A stretch of DNA of 64,000 bases from Pseudomonadota bacterium (GCA_023387815.1 JAEWHK010000026.1:1-64000); one strand, 5' to 3'. Shown: positions 53,041-62,381, counted from the stretch's first letter. Notes: a model not told the origin generated them from the letters alone. A program made the numbers and translations.

Positions 53041-54384
53041 TTAGTCAGCGGCCTGTTCCAGCGCCACCAGATTGCGGTCTGTATCTTCAGGTAATGACGT
53101 ATTGAGCGTGGCGTCCAGCTGCGCTTTATCGAGCTGATTTTCCCAACGTGCCACCACGATCGTGGCGCAAGCATTGCCGACCAGATTGGTCAGGGCACGA
53201 CATTCTGACATAAAGCGGTCAATCCCCAGAATCAGGGCCATACCTGCCACCGGCACATCGGGGACCACAGCCAGCGTTGCCGCCAGCGTGATGAAACCCG
53301 CACCCGTCACCCCTGCCGCACCTTTGGAACTGATCATGGCAACCAGAAGAAGCAGAATCTGCTGCTGAAGGGAGAGCTCGATATTACATGCCTGTGCAAT
53401 AAACAGCGCTGCCAGGGTCATATAAATATTTGTACCATCCAGATTGAATGAATAGCCGGTAGGAATAACAAGACCCACAACGGATTTGGCGCAACCTGCC
53501 CGTTCCATTTTCTGCATCAGGGTAGGCAGAGCAGCTTCTGACGAACTGGTACCCAGAACCAGAAACAGTTCATCCTTAATATAACGGACCAGTTTGAAAA
53601 TAGAGAAGCCGTTGTATTTGGCGACCGCACCCAGCACGATGACGATGAACAGCACGGAAGTAATGTAAAACGTCAGAATCAGGTAAAGCAGATTGCCAAT
53701 CGAAGCAATACCGTATTTACCAATGGTAAATGCCATAGCCCCGAAAGCGCCGATAGGTGCCGCTTTCATCAGAATCGCCACCAATTTGAACACAGGACGA
53801 GACAGCTGCTGGAAAAAGTCCAGTACCGGCTGACCACGTTCACCGGTTGCTGCCAATGCGATCCCGAACAGAACCGAAATAAACAGTACCTGAAGAATAT
53901 CGCCGCTTACCAGTGGACTTAGCGTCGTGGTGGGAATGATGTTCATCAGGAACCCGACAATCGTCGAGTCATGAGCTTTGGTCACATAGCTCGCCACCTT
54001 TTCTGAGTCCAGCGATGCCGGATCAATATTCAGTCCGGCGCCTGGGTGCAATGTATTGGCAACAACGAGACCGATAATCAGAGCCAGAGTGGAAAAAGTC
54101 AGGAAGTACAGCATTGCCTTACCGGCAACCCGTCCCACCGTTTTCATATTGCTCATACCGGCAATACCGGTAACCACAGTCAGAAAAATGACCGGGGCAA
54201 TAATCATTTTGACGAGCTTGATGAAGGCATCGCCCAGCGGCTTCATACTTTCACCCACTTGCGGGTAGAACTGGCCGAGCAGAACACCTAGGACAATGGC
54301 GATGACAACCTGGACATATAGAATGTGATACCAGCGTACGGGCCGGCGCGGCGTCTCCGCCGACAATTCTTGAGCAGACAACAT
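53041..54384 (-). CDS. dctA: C4-dicarboxylate:cation symporter DctA
   Basis: DctA takes up succinate, fumarate and malate with protons or sodium. The match to E. coli DctA is strong throughout: GESMKPLGDAFIKLVKMIIAPVIF, APIGAFGAMAFTIGKYG, GTSSSEAALPTLMQKME, IPTGYSFNLDGT, SSKGAAGVTGAGF and ILGIDRFMSECRALTNLVGN. I placed the start at ATG 54384 (447 aa). GTG 54465 or ATG 54450 would add a Ser-rich tail of over 20 residues that E. coli lacks; ribosome sites are weak for all. It is a single-gene unit. Confidence 0.92.
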   Translation of the reverse strand: MLSAQELSAETPRRPVRWYHILYVQVVIAIVLGVLLGQFYPQVGESMKPLGDAFIKLVKMIIAPVIFLTVVTGIAGMSNMKTVGRVAGKAMLYFLTFSTLALIIGLVVANTLHPGAGLNIDPASLDSEKVASYVTKAHDSTIVGFLMNIIPTTTLSPLVSGDILQVLFISVLFGIALAATGERGQPVLDFFQQLSRPVFKLVAILMKAAPIGAFGAMAFTIGKYGIASIGNLLYLILTFYITSVLFIVIVLGAVAKYNGFSIFKLVRYIKDELFLVLGTSSSEAALPTLMQKMERAGCAKSVVGLVIPTGYSFNLDGTNIYMTLAALFIAQACNIELSLQQQILLLLVAMISSKGAAGVTGAGFITLAATLAVVPDVPVAGMALILGIDRFMSECRALTNLVGNACATIVVARWENQLDKAQLDATLNTSLPEDTDRNLVALEQAAD

Positions 54385-54622
54385 TTGATTTGCATTCCTG
54401 GAAAGGGATTTTTCCGACGACAGTACCAGAAGAGTGCTGGATGAATTCATGGACGATTGCGTCACAACGTCGGAATTAGCGTGATGTTAAGTGGCGTCAG
54501 CTTAAACGAAACTGAAATTTGCCCTGTTGCTGGCAACTCATAACGTTTCCGATACAATCATAAGTGCTGACATGCAAATGCCAGTATCACGCAATAACCC
54601 TTTAAACTGAGACATACCTATC

Positions 54623-55009
54623 ATGCCCATTCTTCAAGTTCAGGTGACCGCTGGTCGCAGTCAGCAACAGAAAACTGCCTTTTTGCAAAATGCCACGAAA
54701 GTCATCGAAGACACACTGAGCGCCGCGCTCCCCAGCATCCGCATCTCCCTGCAGGAAGTCGAACAACAGGACTCCATCGTTGCCGGTCAGATCGGTGCCG
54801 AATTCGTAAACATTGTTGCCTTTCTGCTCGCTGGCCGGGAAGACGGACCCAAGGCCAAATTTATCGAGGCCATCAACAAAACAGCGGTCACATGCCTGAA
54901 CGTCCCCGATACCTGCATCCGCACACTATTGGTCGATGTCGCCGCCGAACACATGGGTGTACAGGAAGGCCTGACGGCCAAGGCGTTCAAAGCCCGCAGC
55001 AGCAGCTGA
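54623..55009 (+). CDS. Fused (tandem) 4-oxalocrotonate tautomerase-like protein
   Basis: The 128-aa protein starts MPILQVQVTAGRS with the Pro expected to become the catalytic N-terminus after Met removal. The chain contains two beta-alpha-beta units. The first is PILQVQV...KVIEDTL...RISLQEV. The second is FVNIVAFLL...FIEAINK...IRTLLVDV. This is about twice the 62-aa canonical tautomerase, as in fused 4-OT or cis-CaaD-type members. The second unit begins with Phe instead of Pro. The substrate is unknown. It lies upstream of tctCBA, 209 bp away. Confidence 0.75.
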   Translation: MPILQVQVTAGRSQQQKTAFLQNATKVIEDTLSAALPSIRISLQEVEQQDSIVAGQIGAEFVNIVAFLLAGREDGPKAKFIEAINKTAVTCLNVPDTCIRTLLVDVAAEHMGVQEGLTAKAFKARSSS

Positions 55010-55218
55010 TCCATTCGCGCCGGTGAGTCACGCCGATCATGCACAGACACGTGATCGGCAGGACAAGATCGCACAGGTCGCGCGGATCTTGCGGTTTGCT
55101 CCTATGGCTCTGCTCACATCGATCCGCGCCTCTCCATTTCCCTTATTGACAATCTCTGTCGATCCAACCTATTCTCTCCGAATAATTTCGAATTACAACA
55201 AAACCTTTCGGAGCAGAC

Positions 55219-56172
55219 ATGAAACTATCAGCCATTCTACGGTCGTGCATTGCGGCCACAACATTTTTTGCTGCGGCAGCCAGCGCCCAGGTCAGCGTCA
55301 TGTTACCGGCCAATCCTGGTGGCGGCTGGGATGGTACCGGCAGGCAGGCGTTTTCCGCTATGAACAAAGCCGGCATCTATACGGGCAGCGTCAACTTCAG
55401 CAATAAAGGTGGTGCTGGCGGCACCATTGGCCTGGCAGAATTCCAGAACGGCACCAAAGGCAAACCCGATAGCCTGGCCGTGTTTGGTGCCATCACTGTT
55501 GGTGCAATCACACTGAACAAATCACCGATAGATCTTTCCAAGTTCAAACCCGTTGCCCGCCTCACCGCGGAGTATCTGGTGCTGGCAGTACGACCAGATT
55601 CACCCTATAAAACACTGGCAGACTTCACCAAGGCACTCAAGGAAAATCCTGGCGGCACGCCGGTAGGCGGCGGTTCGGCAGGTGGTGTTGATCACATCGC
55701 CCTTGCTCTGCTGGCTCAGGCCAGTGGCACGCCGGTCAACAAACTGAATTACATCCCTCAGGCCGGCGGTGCAGATACCGTCACAGGCATTGTCAATGGC
55801 ACGCTCAAGGCCGGCATCTCCGGTATTTCCGAATTCCAGCAGTTTGCCAAAGCGGGTCGCGTCAAAATTCTGGGTATTACCTCAGCAGACCGCATGAAAG
55901 GTCTGGACGCGCCCACCTTCAAGGAAGCCGGCTTTGACGTTGAACTGGCCAACTGGCGCGGCATTCTGGGCTCGGTCGATATGCCTGAAGACAACTACAA
56001 GGTATGGGTCGACCGCTTCACCAAACTGAACGACAGCGAAGAGTGGAAACAAACCATGGCCACCCAGGGCTGGGATCAGTTCTTCCTGGCAGGCCCGGAA
56101 TTTGGCACATTTATCAAGGACGAAAGCGACCGTATCAACAAGATTCTGAAGGATGCCGGTCTTGCAAAATAA
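55219..56172 (+). CDS. tctC: Tripartite tricarboxylate transporter binding protein (TctC/Bug)
   Basis: This is a periplasmic binding protein of the Bug/TctC family, 317 aa. A signal peptide (LSAILRSCIAATTFFAAAASAQ) is followed by VMLPANPGGGWDGTGRQA, the family start, and FSNKGGAGGTIGLAEFQ, the ligand-binding loop. GGAG lies five bases before the ATG. It is the first gene of a complete tctC-tctB-tctA operon. Citrate or another tri- or dicarboxylate is the probable ligand. Confidence 0.93.
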   Translation: MKLSAILRSCIAATTFFAAAASAQVSVMLPANPGGGWDGTGRQAFSAMNKAGIYTGSVNFSNKGGAGGTIGLAEFQNGTKGKPDSLAVFGAITVGAITLNKSPIDLSKFKPVARLTAEYLVLAVRPDSPYKTLADFTKALKENPGGTPVGGGSAGGVDHIALALLAQASGTPVNKLNYIPQAGGADTVTGIVNGTLKAGISGISEFQQFAKAGRVKILGITSADRMKGLDAPTFKEAGFDVELANWRGILGSVDMPEDNYKVWVDRFTKLNDSEEWKQTMATQGWDQFFLAGPEFGTFIKDESDRINKILKDAGLAK

Positions 56173-56701
56173 GGATGCAGAATCATTGAATGACCCGGTG
56201 CCTGCAGCAATCGAAGCAGACACCGGCAAACCCGCCCGACCCTGGTGGCTGGGCATTGCTGTCATCCTTATGGGTTGCGTATGCCTGTGGGCTACCACCA
56301 CCCTTCCGGCCACGGCACAATACGCTGCCATCGGACCGGGCATGTTTGTCACTGTGGTGGGCGCTGGCCTGTTGATTCTGGGCATTATTCTTCTTATACA
56401 GATCGCACGGGGCGAGCGTTTTGAAGCCCAGGACACAGAGAACGCCGAGGGCAATCTGCCCATGGACAAACGGGCGTTTTTCACGGCACTGATCGCGACC
56501 ATCATTCCTGCGCTGACCATGGAACCACTGGGGCTTCCGATTACCGCGATGCTTTCCTTCGCACTGGTTGCACGGTCCTTCGGTTCGAAAAAAATCATCA
56601 TTGACCTGATCACAGGTGCCATACTTGGCACCCTGTGCTGGTTCCTGTTTTCCCGCCTTGGCCTGCAGCTCGGCGGTTTCCTTCCTGTGGCAGGCTTCTG
56701 A
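56153..56701 (+). CDS. tctB: Tripartite tricarboxylate transporter small membrane subunit TctB
   Basis: The 182-aa protein has four hydrophobic segments in the TctB pattern (WWLGIAVILMGCVCLWATTTLPA; GMFVTVVGAGLLILGIILLIQ). The start is uncertain. The ATG at 56153 overlaps the tctC end by 20 bases with a poorly spaced AAGG. In-frame TTG codons at 56162 and 56186 each have AAGGA 8-10 bases upstream. It directly precedes tctA. Confidence 0.88.
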   Translation: MPVLQNKDAESLNDPVPAAIEADTGKPARPWWLGIAVILMGCVCLWATTTLPATAQYAAIGPGMFVTVVGAGLLILGIILLIQIARGERFEAQDTENAEGNLPMDKRAFFTALIATIIPALTMEPLGLPITAMLSFALVARSFGSKKIIIDLITGAILGTLCWFLFSRLGLQLGGFLPVAGF

Positions 56702-58192
56702 ATGAATACCTTCAGCTTACTTCTGCATGGCTTTGATGTCGCCCTGCAACCCATGAACCTGTTCTGGGCGCTGGTGGGCTCGGTTCTGGGTACCGCCATC
56801 GGCATACTGCCTGGTATCGGCCCGGCGCTCACCATTGCGCTGCTGCTGCCGGTCACAGTTTCGGTCGGACCAGTATCCGCGTTCATCATGTTCGCCGGTG
56901 TGCTTTATGGCGCCATGTATGGCGGATCCACAACCTCCATCCTCATCAACACACCGGGTGAAGCCGGTTCCATGATGACCGCGCTGGAGGGCAATAAAAT
57001 GGCGCGATCCGGAAGGGGCGCTGCGGCACTTGCAACAGCGGCTGTCGGCTCGTTTGTGGCAGGCACCATTGCAACCGTGCTGCTGACCTTTGCGGCACCA
57101 TCCATCGCAGAGATCGCCTTCTATTTCAAACCTGCAGATTATTTTGCGCTCACGGTTCTGGCCTTTACTTCGGTGGCCGTGGTCATGGGCACCTCCCGGG
57201 TTCGCGGCTTTATTTCGCTCTTTATTGGCCTGGCATTTGGCGTCATTGGCATCGATAAAATGACCGGCCAGCCACGCATGACATTTGGCATCAGTTCCCT
57301 GCTCGATGGCATGGAACTCACAGTGGTGCTGGTGTCGCTGTTTGCGATCGGCGAAATCATCTATGTGGCCAGCCGCTACCGGCATCAGAAAGATGACGTT
57401 CTGCCCATCAAGGGCGGCTTGTGGATGACCAAGGATGACTGGAAGCGCTCCTTCATGCCCTGGATGCGCGGCACCGCCATTGGCTTTCCCATGGGCGCCC
57501 TGCCCGGCGGCGGTTCGGAAATTCCGACCATGCTGTCTTACACAGTGGAAAAGAAACTGTGCAAGAAGAAAGAGGAATTCGGTACAGTGGGTGCCATCGA
57601 AGGCGTGGCGGGGCCGGAAGCGGCCAATAATGCGGCTGCGGCCGGTGTGCTGGTTCCCTTGCTCACGTTGGGTCTGCCGACATCGGCAACGGCAGCCATT
57701 CTGCTGGCCGCATTCCAGAATTTCGGATTGCAGCCGGGTCCTTTTCTGTTCACCTCCAACCCTGAACTGATCTGGGGACTCATTGCATCGCTGTATGTGG
57801 GCAACGTGATGCTGCTGATTCTGAACCTGCCCCTGGTAGGCATCTGGGTCAAGCTGCTGCTGATTCCCAAACCTCAGCTTTACGCAGGCATTCTCGTGTT
57901 TGCCATGATCGGTATCTGGGGCGTATCGGGTTCAACCTTTGACCTGACGTGCATGGTTGCCGTAGGTCTGATGGGATATGTCATGCGTGTTTATGATTTC
58001 CCCATCGCGCCCATTCTGATCGGACTGATTCTGGGACCCATGGCAGAAAACCAGCTGCGCACTGCACTGGCCGCCGCTCAGGGCAGTCCGGCAGTCCTGG
58101 TGGAAACGCCGATTTCAATCGTCATTCTCACAGTCTCAGTCCTGTTCCTTTTGGTACCTGTGATTCTGAAAAAACTGCGCAAGGCGGCTTAA
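56702..58192 (+). CDS. tctA: Tripartite tricarboxylate transporter large membrane subunit TctA
   Basis: This is the transporter subunit proper, 496 aa with about 12 membrane segments. The TctA signature regions are present: LVGSVLGTAIGILPGIGPALTIALLLP, YGAMYGGSTTSILINTPGE, and FPMGALPGGGSEIPTMLSY in the middle. The ATG follows the tctB stop with no gap. Uptake is driven by an ion gradient, with TctC delivering the ligand. Confidence 0.94.
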   Translation: MNTFSLLLHGFDVALQPMNLFWALVGSVLGTAIGILPGIGPALTIALLLPVTVSVGPVSAFIMFAGVLYGAMYGGSTTSILINTPGEAGSMMTALEGNKMARSGRGAAALATAAVGSFVAGTIATVLLTFAAPSIAEIAFYFKPADYFALTVLAFTSVAVVMGTSRVRGFISLFIGLAFGVIGIDKMTGQPRMTFGISSLLDGMELTVVLVSLFAIGEIIYVASRYRHQKDDVLPIKGGLWMTKDDWKRSFMPWMRGTAIGFPMGALPGGGSEIPTMLSYTVEKKLCKKKEEFGTVGAIEGVAGPEAANNAAAAGVLVPLLTLGLPTSATAAILLAAFQNFGLQPGPFLFTSNPELIWGLIASLYVGNVMLLILNLPLVGIWVKLLLIPKPQLYAGILVFAMIGIWGVSGSTFDLTCMVAVGLMGYVMRVYDFPIAPILIGLILGPMAENQLRTALAAAQGSPAVLVETPISIVILTVSVLFLLVPVILKKLRKAA

Positions 58193-58274
58193 GGCTCCCG
58201 CTTTGGCTAAAGGCCTTCGCTTTAACCTGGGATTCCCAAACTGGTGTGGGTTCCTGCTTTGCATGGCGCTCCCC

Positions 58275-58297
58275 GGACCGGTATATAAGACCGGTCC
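58275..58297. terminator. Hairpin between tctA and the convergent LysR gene
   Basis: A 7-bp stem, GGACCGG / CCGGTCC, with a nine-base AT-rich loop lies just before the LysR stop. No T-run follows. It is a weak candidate for ending both transcripts. Confidence 0.4.
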
Positions 58298-58299
58298 AC

Positions 58300-59208
58300 T
58301 CAGCGGCTTTCGGGCTCTGTTATGCGTTTCGCTATCGATCCGTCATCACCAAACATGGCGTTCACAATGTGCTGATGTTTCGACGTAAACAGCGCAACCA
58401 GATCAAGGTCGGGCAGTGTCCCGTCAGCCACATCACAAAAACGCACGCCCTCAAAACCGATAGAACGAATCCAGTTGGGCAATAGTCCCACACCCAGGCC
58501 TGCGGCCACGCAGGCCAGCACCGTGAGTGTCCGGTTCGCATACTGGTTCACTCTGACCTGCAAATCCAGTGCCGCAAACGCATTGAGAATGTCTGTATGC
58601 AGGACAGGCAATTGCGCAGAAGGATAAAGCACCAGACCCTGGCGGGCAATCTCCTGCAAGGTAATAATGTCCTTTTCGAAAGTAGGCGTACCTTCCGGAA
58701 TGGCAGCAATCAGCTTCTCCCGGCATACCGTCAGCTGATGGACACGCCCCTCAAGATTGACCGGCGAATGCACAAGTGCAATATCAATTCTTCCTTCATG
58801 TATCAGTCTGACCTGTTCCTCGTTGCTCAGCTCAAGCAGGGAAATGTGCAGTTCCGGCGCTATCGACTTCAGTTTACGCAACGCCGTCGGCAAAATATTG
58901 AACAGCGCAGATGACACAATGCCCACATTCAAGGTTCCGCCAAAACCCGATTTTGCAATCCTGACCTTGTCGTAGACCTGGTCGAAATAGAATCTGCCCT
59001 TGTTCAGATCGTCATAAATCAGCCTGGCTGCGTCCGTTGCTGCGGCACCTCGCCTGGATCGAACGAAAAGAACTACGCCCAGCGCTTTTTCCAGTCGTGC
59101 AATCGACTGACTGAGCGCAGGCTGTGCGATATTGAGCTGTACAGCAGCCTGACTGATTGAGCCACACTCATAGACCGCAAGAAAATACCGGACCTGATTG
59201 ATTTCCAT
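58300..59208 (-). CDS. LysR-family regulator (CbbR/CatM-like, TTT-associated)
   Basis: This 302-aa LysR regulator starts MEINQVRYFLAVYECGSISQAAVQLNIAQPALSQSIARLE, with the DNA-binding helices in the first 60 residues. The start is set by this family N-terminus; the frame is open another 76 codons upstream. It is convergent with tctA and divergent from the amidohydrolase-Bug pair. A 12-bp direct repeat overlaps its start codon and lies in the gap. It probably regulates the amidohydrolase operon and may also control tctCBA. Confidence 0.9.
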   Translation of the reverse strand: MEINQVRYFLAVYECGSISQAAVQLNIAQPALSQSIARLEKALGVVLFVRSRRGAAATDAARLIYDDLNKGRFYFDQVYDKVRIAKSGFGGTLNVGIVSSALFNILPTALRKLKSIAPELHISLLELSNEEQVRLIHEGRIDIALVHSPVNLEGRVHQLTVCREKLIAAIPEGTPTFEKDIITLQEIARQGLVLYPSAQLPVLHTDILNAFAALDLQVRVNQYANRTLTVLACVAAGLGVGLLPNWIRSIGFEGVRFCDVADGTLPDLDLVALFTSKHQHIVNAMFGDDGSIAKRITEPESR

Positions 59209-59255
59209 ATCAATATGCAATGAATAAATATCATAAACATAATATATCAATATGC
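59207..59255. promoter_or_regulatory. Duplicated 12-bp sequence, candidate LysR operator
   Basis: ATATCAATATGC occurs exactly at 59207-59218 and 59244-59255, 37 bases apart, in an AT-rich gap between the divergent LysR and amidohydrolase genes. The first copy overlaps the LysR start codon. Spacing of three to four helical turns on one face suits a LysR tetramer. The assignment is from repetition and position only. Confidence 0.5.
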
Positions 59256-59295
59256 TGAAGCTTTCTAAAATTGAGCATCTTAATGGGAATCCGTC

Positions 59296-60225
59296 ATGCA
59301 ACAGGCAATTATCGACAGTCACGCGCACGTCTTCAAAAGGAACCTGCCTCTGGCTTCCGTACGACGTTACGCGCCCGACTATGACGCTACCCTGACGGAA
59401 TATCTTGAGCTGCTGGATCGTCATCACATCTGTCATGGAGTGCTGGTACAGCCAAGTTTTCTGGGAACCAACAATGACTACATGCTGCAGGCGCTACAGG
59501 AATCCGCGGGTCGTTGCGTGGGGGTTGCCGTCGTTAGCCCAGACTGCAGCATTGAAGAGCTGCTCGCGCTGCGCGATAGCAATGTCAGGGGGATCCGCCT
59601 GAATTTGTTCGGCACGGAGGGGATTGACCTGCAGCAGGACACCTGGCAGCAATTGTTTTTCCGTTTGAAAGCACTGGATATGCATGTGGAATTGCATGCG
59701 CCCATGGCGAGCCTTGCAGATCATATCCCGCCAATTATTGCGCACGACGTGGATCTTGTCGTCGATCATTTTGGCCGCCCTGCGCTGCGCAAACCCGTCA
59801 GTCAAGCGCGCGCAGCGCAGGAAAGCGGAGTACAGACAGGAGGAATACAGACAGACGGACTGCGGCAAGCCGTATTACAGGAAGATGCGCAGCACGACAC
59901 GCTGTTCGACGCCGATCAGTTCGACTTCCTGTTTTCCTTGCGCAACTCAGATCATCTGTTCATCAAACTGTCGGCCATCTATCGACTCTTTGACAACGTG
60001 CAGACTGACAAAGTCAAAGCGTTGCTCGCCAGGTTTCTTGACACATTCTCTTCGAAAAAGCTTATGTGGGGCAGTGACTGGCCACATACCCAGTTCGAAT
60101 CGAGCAGCAACTTCAATGATAGCCTCGCGTGGGCTTTGCAATATATTGATCAACCTGTCGACAGGCAGAATATTTTCTACAACACTGCGGCATCCTTTTA
60201 TAAAATTCAGGGAGATAAAGTATGA
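59296..60225 (+). CDS. Amidohydrolase (2-pyrone-4,6-dicarboxylate hydrolase-like)
   Basis: This TIM-barrel hydrolase of the Amidohydrolase_2 family is 309 aa. Metal and catalytic residues are His9 and His11 (DSHAHVF), His134 (ELHAPM), His158 (DHFGRP) and Asp261 (GSDWPHTQFE). The order matches LigI-type lactonases that open 2-pyrone-4,6-dicarboxylate. Residues about 166-205 form an insertion with a GVQTG / GIQTD repeat, absent from typical members. It overlaps the following Bug gene by four bases, so the hydrolase and binding protein are co-translated. Confidence 0.88.
   Translation: MQQAIIDSHAHVFKRNLPLASVRRYAPDYDATLTEYLELLDRHHICHGVLVQPSFLGTNNDYMLQALQESAGRCVGVAVVSPDCSIEELLALRDSNVRGIRLNLFGTEGIDLQQDTWQQLFFRLKALDMHVELHAPMASLADHIPPIIAHDVDLVVDHFGRPALRKPVSQARAAQESGVQTGGIQTDGLRQAVLQEDAQHDTLFDADQFDFLFSLRNSDHLFIKLSAIYRLFDNVQTDKVKALLARFLDTFSSKKLMWGSDWPHTQFESSSNFNDSLAWALQYIDQPVDRQNIFYNTAASFYKIQGDKV
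59827..59854 (+). repeat. 15-bp in-frame imperfect repeat inside the amidohydrolase
   Basis: GGAGTACAGACAG (59827) and GGAATACAGACAG (59842) are spaced exactly five codons apart, encoding GVQTG-GIQTD. They sit in the insertion that distinguishes this protein from its family. Confidence 0.75.
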
Positions 60226-61181
60226 ACCGATTCCTAAGACCACTGACGGCATTAGTGCTGTCTCTGACGCTCGCTGGCACAGCCAGTGCCGCGTATCCTG
60301 ATAAACCGGTAACCATGGTCGTTACGTATCCTCCGGGCGGAACGGTTGATGCCGTGGCCCGCCTGATCGGACCGAAACTGAGCGAGGTTCTGGGACAGAC
60401 CGTGGTGATTGAAAACAAAGGTGGCGCAGGTGGAATGATTGGCGGCTCCTACGTCGCCCGCGCGAAACCTGATGGTTACACAATCATGCTGGATGCATCC
60501 AACTTTGCGCAAAACTTCGCATTGCGTCAGAAGATGCCGTTTTCAGCAGACGATTTTGAACCGGTATCTCTGCTTCTGAAAGTCCCGAACGTCCTGGTTG
60601 TCAATCCGCAGACAGAGTACAAATCAGTCGCTGACGTTATCAAGGCTGGTCAGTCTGATACACCTGCCCACTTTGCTTCGGCGGGTCCGGGTTCGGCCCA
60701 GCATCTGGCCGGCGAACTATTCAACCTCAAAGCAAAAACGCGTCTGTCTCATGTGGCTTATAAAGGTGGCGGTCCTGCGATGACAGATGTCATGGGCGGA
60801 CAGGTACCGGTCATGTTCGCGAGCCTGGGTTCCTCCTGGCCACATATCAAGGCGGGGAAACTGAAAGTGCTGGCCAGTGGTGGCGACACGCGTTCCGCGC
60901 TGCTTCCTGATGTTCCCACTCTGAAGGAAAGCGGTGTTGCCGATTTCTCTTCCTATGAATGGAATGCCGTCTTTGCACCGAAAAATACACCACAAGAAGT
61001 ACTGACCGTATTGTCTTCTGCCTTCACCAACGTACTAAAGGATCCGGACATCGCGTCGCGGCTGCAGGCCCTGGGCGCCGACATCGTCGCCTCGTCGCCT
61101 GACGCGTTGCGTACATTTGTGAACGAAGAAGAGAAAAAATGGCGTGCTGTAGCCACGCAGGCAAATATTAAACTGGACTGA
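60222..61181 (+). CDS. Orphan Bug/TctC-family periplasmic binding protein
   Basis: This 319-aa binding protein has a signal peptide (LRPLTALVLSLTLAGTASAAYP), then KPVTMVVTYPPGGTVDAVARLIGPKLSEVLGQ and the loop KGGAGGMIGGSYVARAKPDGYT, all Bug-family hallmarks. It is coupled by a 4-bp overlap to the amidohydrolase. No tctA or tctB follows, which is common for Bug proteins in Alcaligenaceae. It may use the membrane pair at 56.2-58.2 kb or act as a sensor. Confidence 0.92.
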   Translation: MNRFLRPLTALVLSLTLAGTASAAYPDKPVTMVVTYPPGGTVDAVARLIGPKLSEVLGQTVVIENKGGAGGMIGGSYVARAKPDGYTIMLDASNFAQNFALRQKMPFSADDFEPVSLLLKVPNVLVVNPQTEYKSVADVIKAGQSDTPAHFASAGPGSAQHLAGELFNLKAKTRLSHVAYKGGGPAMTDVMGGQVPVMFASLGSSWPHIKAGKLKVLASGGDTRSALLPDVPTLKESGVADFSSYEWNAVFAPKNTPQEVLTVLSSAFTNVLKDPDIASRLQALGADIVASSPDALRTFVNEEEKKWRAVATQANIKLD

Positions 61182-61457
61182 CGTTCCAGTCATTGCCCGA
61201 TAAAAGCCAGTCGCGAGGCTGGCTGATACGCAGGTCATCCCGATCAATAAAAAAACAACGCATGACCTGCGGTTCAGAATGCCCCGTTTTTGGGCAAAAA
61301 TAGGTGTTGTCCCTAATAAATCGGCTTGCCGGCACCCATTTGCCCGCGACGCTTACACTATCACATACGCAATTCCGGTTTCCCGATGAGAGGTCGTTAT
61401 AATATCGATCCCTGCATTTGCGTTGCACCCGGACCCGGAATAATTCTCATTTTTTGC

Positions 61458-62381
61458 ATGGCAACACAGGCAATGACATTCAGACAACTCGAAGCATTCC
61501 GCGCCCTGATGATAAGCCGCACAGTGACCAAGGCGGCCGAGTTTCTGTCCATATCACAGCCGGCAACGACCAGGCTGATTTCAGATCTGGAGGCCTCTGT
61601 GGGTTTCGCCCTTTTTGAGCGACGCCAGGGACGTCTGTTCCCCACTCACGAAGCGGAAGAACTCTATAAAGAGGTGGAACGCAGCCTGGTGGGCGTGCAG
61701 GAGATTGCTTATGCGGCCAGCCAGATTCAGAAATCACAGAAAGGCCAGTTTCATATTGCTGCGGCGCCCTGTCTGGCGGCAAGTGCACTGCCATTTCTGC
61801 TGCACGAATTCATGCAAACCCATACGGAACTATCCGTCAAACTCACTACGCATGCGTCCATTACCATCATGGATATGGTTCAGAATGGCAAATGTGATCT
61901 TGGCATGGTCATTCTGTCCAGCGAATATCCCAGTCCGCTGGGCGAACATCTGTTCTCGCTGGACGCAAAAATTGCGATTCCGCGCAATCACCGTCTTGCA
62001 GAAAAGAGTGAAATCCATGTGACCGATCTGGAGGGAGAAAACATGATTCTTGGCTCCCATGACATGGATGTACGGCACGCATTCGGGCTCATGCTGGTTT
62101 CGCACGGTGTGAAGATCATTTCCAATATCGACACCAACACCTCGCAAACCATGTGTTCCTTTGTGGAAGCGGGAAACTGTCTGGCCATGGTTGATACGAT
62201 TACTGTGATTACCTATCCGGGGGACGGCATTGTTTTCAGGAAATTTTCACCCCGGCTGATGACTCACTTCAGTGCACTCTATCGCGCCGACAAACCTGCG
62301 CTGCGCGTTCTCAAGGATTTTGTGCACTACATCAAAACACGGGTAACACTGACGCTCGCACAAAATGGCAAGCTGCGCTAA
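61458..62381 (+). CDS. LysR-family transcriptional regulator
   Basis: This is a 307-aa LysR regulator. The DNA-binding part is MTFRQLEAFRALMISRTVTKAAEFLSISQPATTRLISDLEASVGFALFERR; the C-terminal ligand domain follows. The ATG at 61458 (MATQAMTF) is likeliest; ATG 61473 is also possible, and the longer open frame is unsupported. It is co-oriented with the ABC importer genes that follow 125 bp later, which are probable targets. Preceding gap 61182-61457 holds a weak hairpin (AGCCAG / CTGGCT) and nothing else I can support. Confidence 0.9.
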   Translation: MATQAMTFRQLEAFRALMISRTVTKAAEFLSISQPATTRLISDLEASVGFALFERRQGRLFPTHEAEELYKEVERSLVGVQEIAYAASQIQKSQKGQFHIAAAPCLAASALPFLLHEFMQTHTELSVKLTTHASITIMDMVQNGKCDLGMVILSSEYPSPLGEHLFSLDAKIAIPRNHRLAEKSEIHVTDLEGENMILGSHDMDVRHAFGLMLVSHGVKIISNIDTNTSQTMCSFVEAGNCLAMVDTITVITYPGDGIVFRKFSPRLMTHFSALYRADKPALRVLKDFVHYIKTRVTLTLAQNGKLR

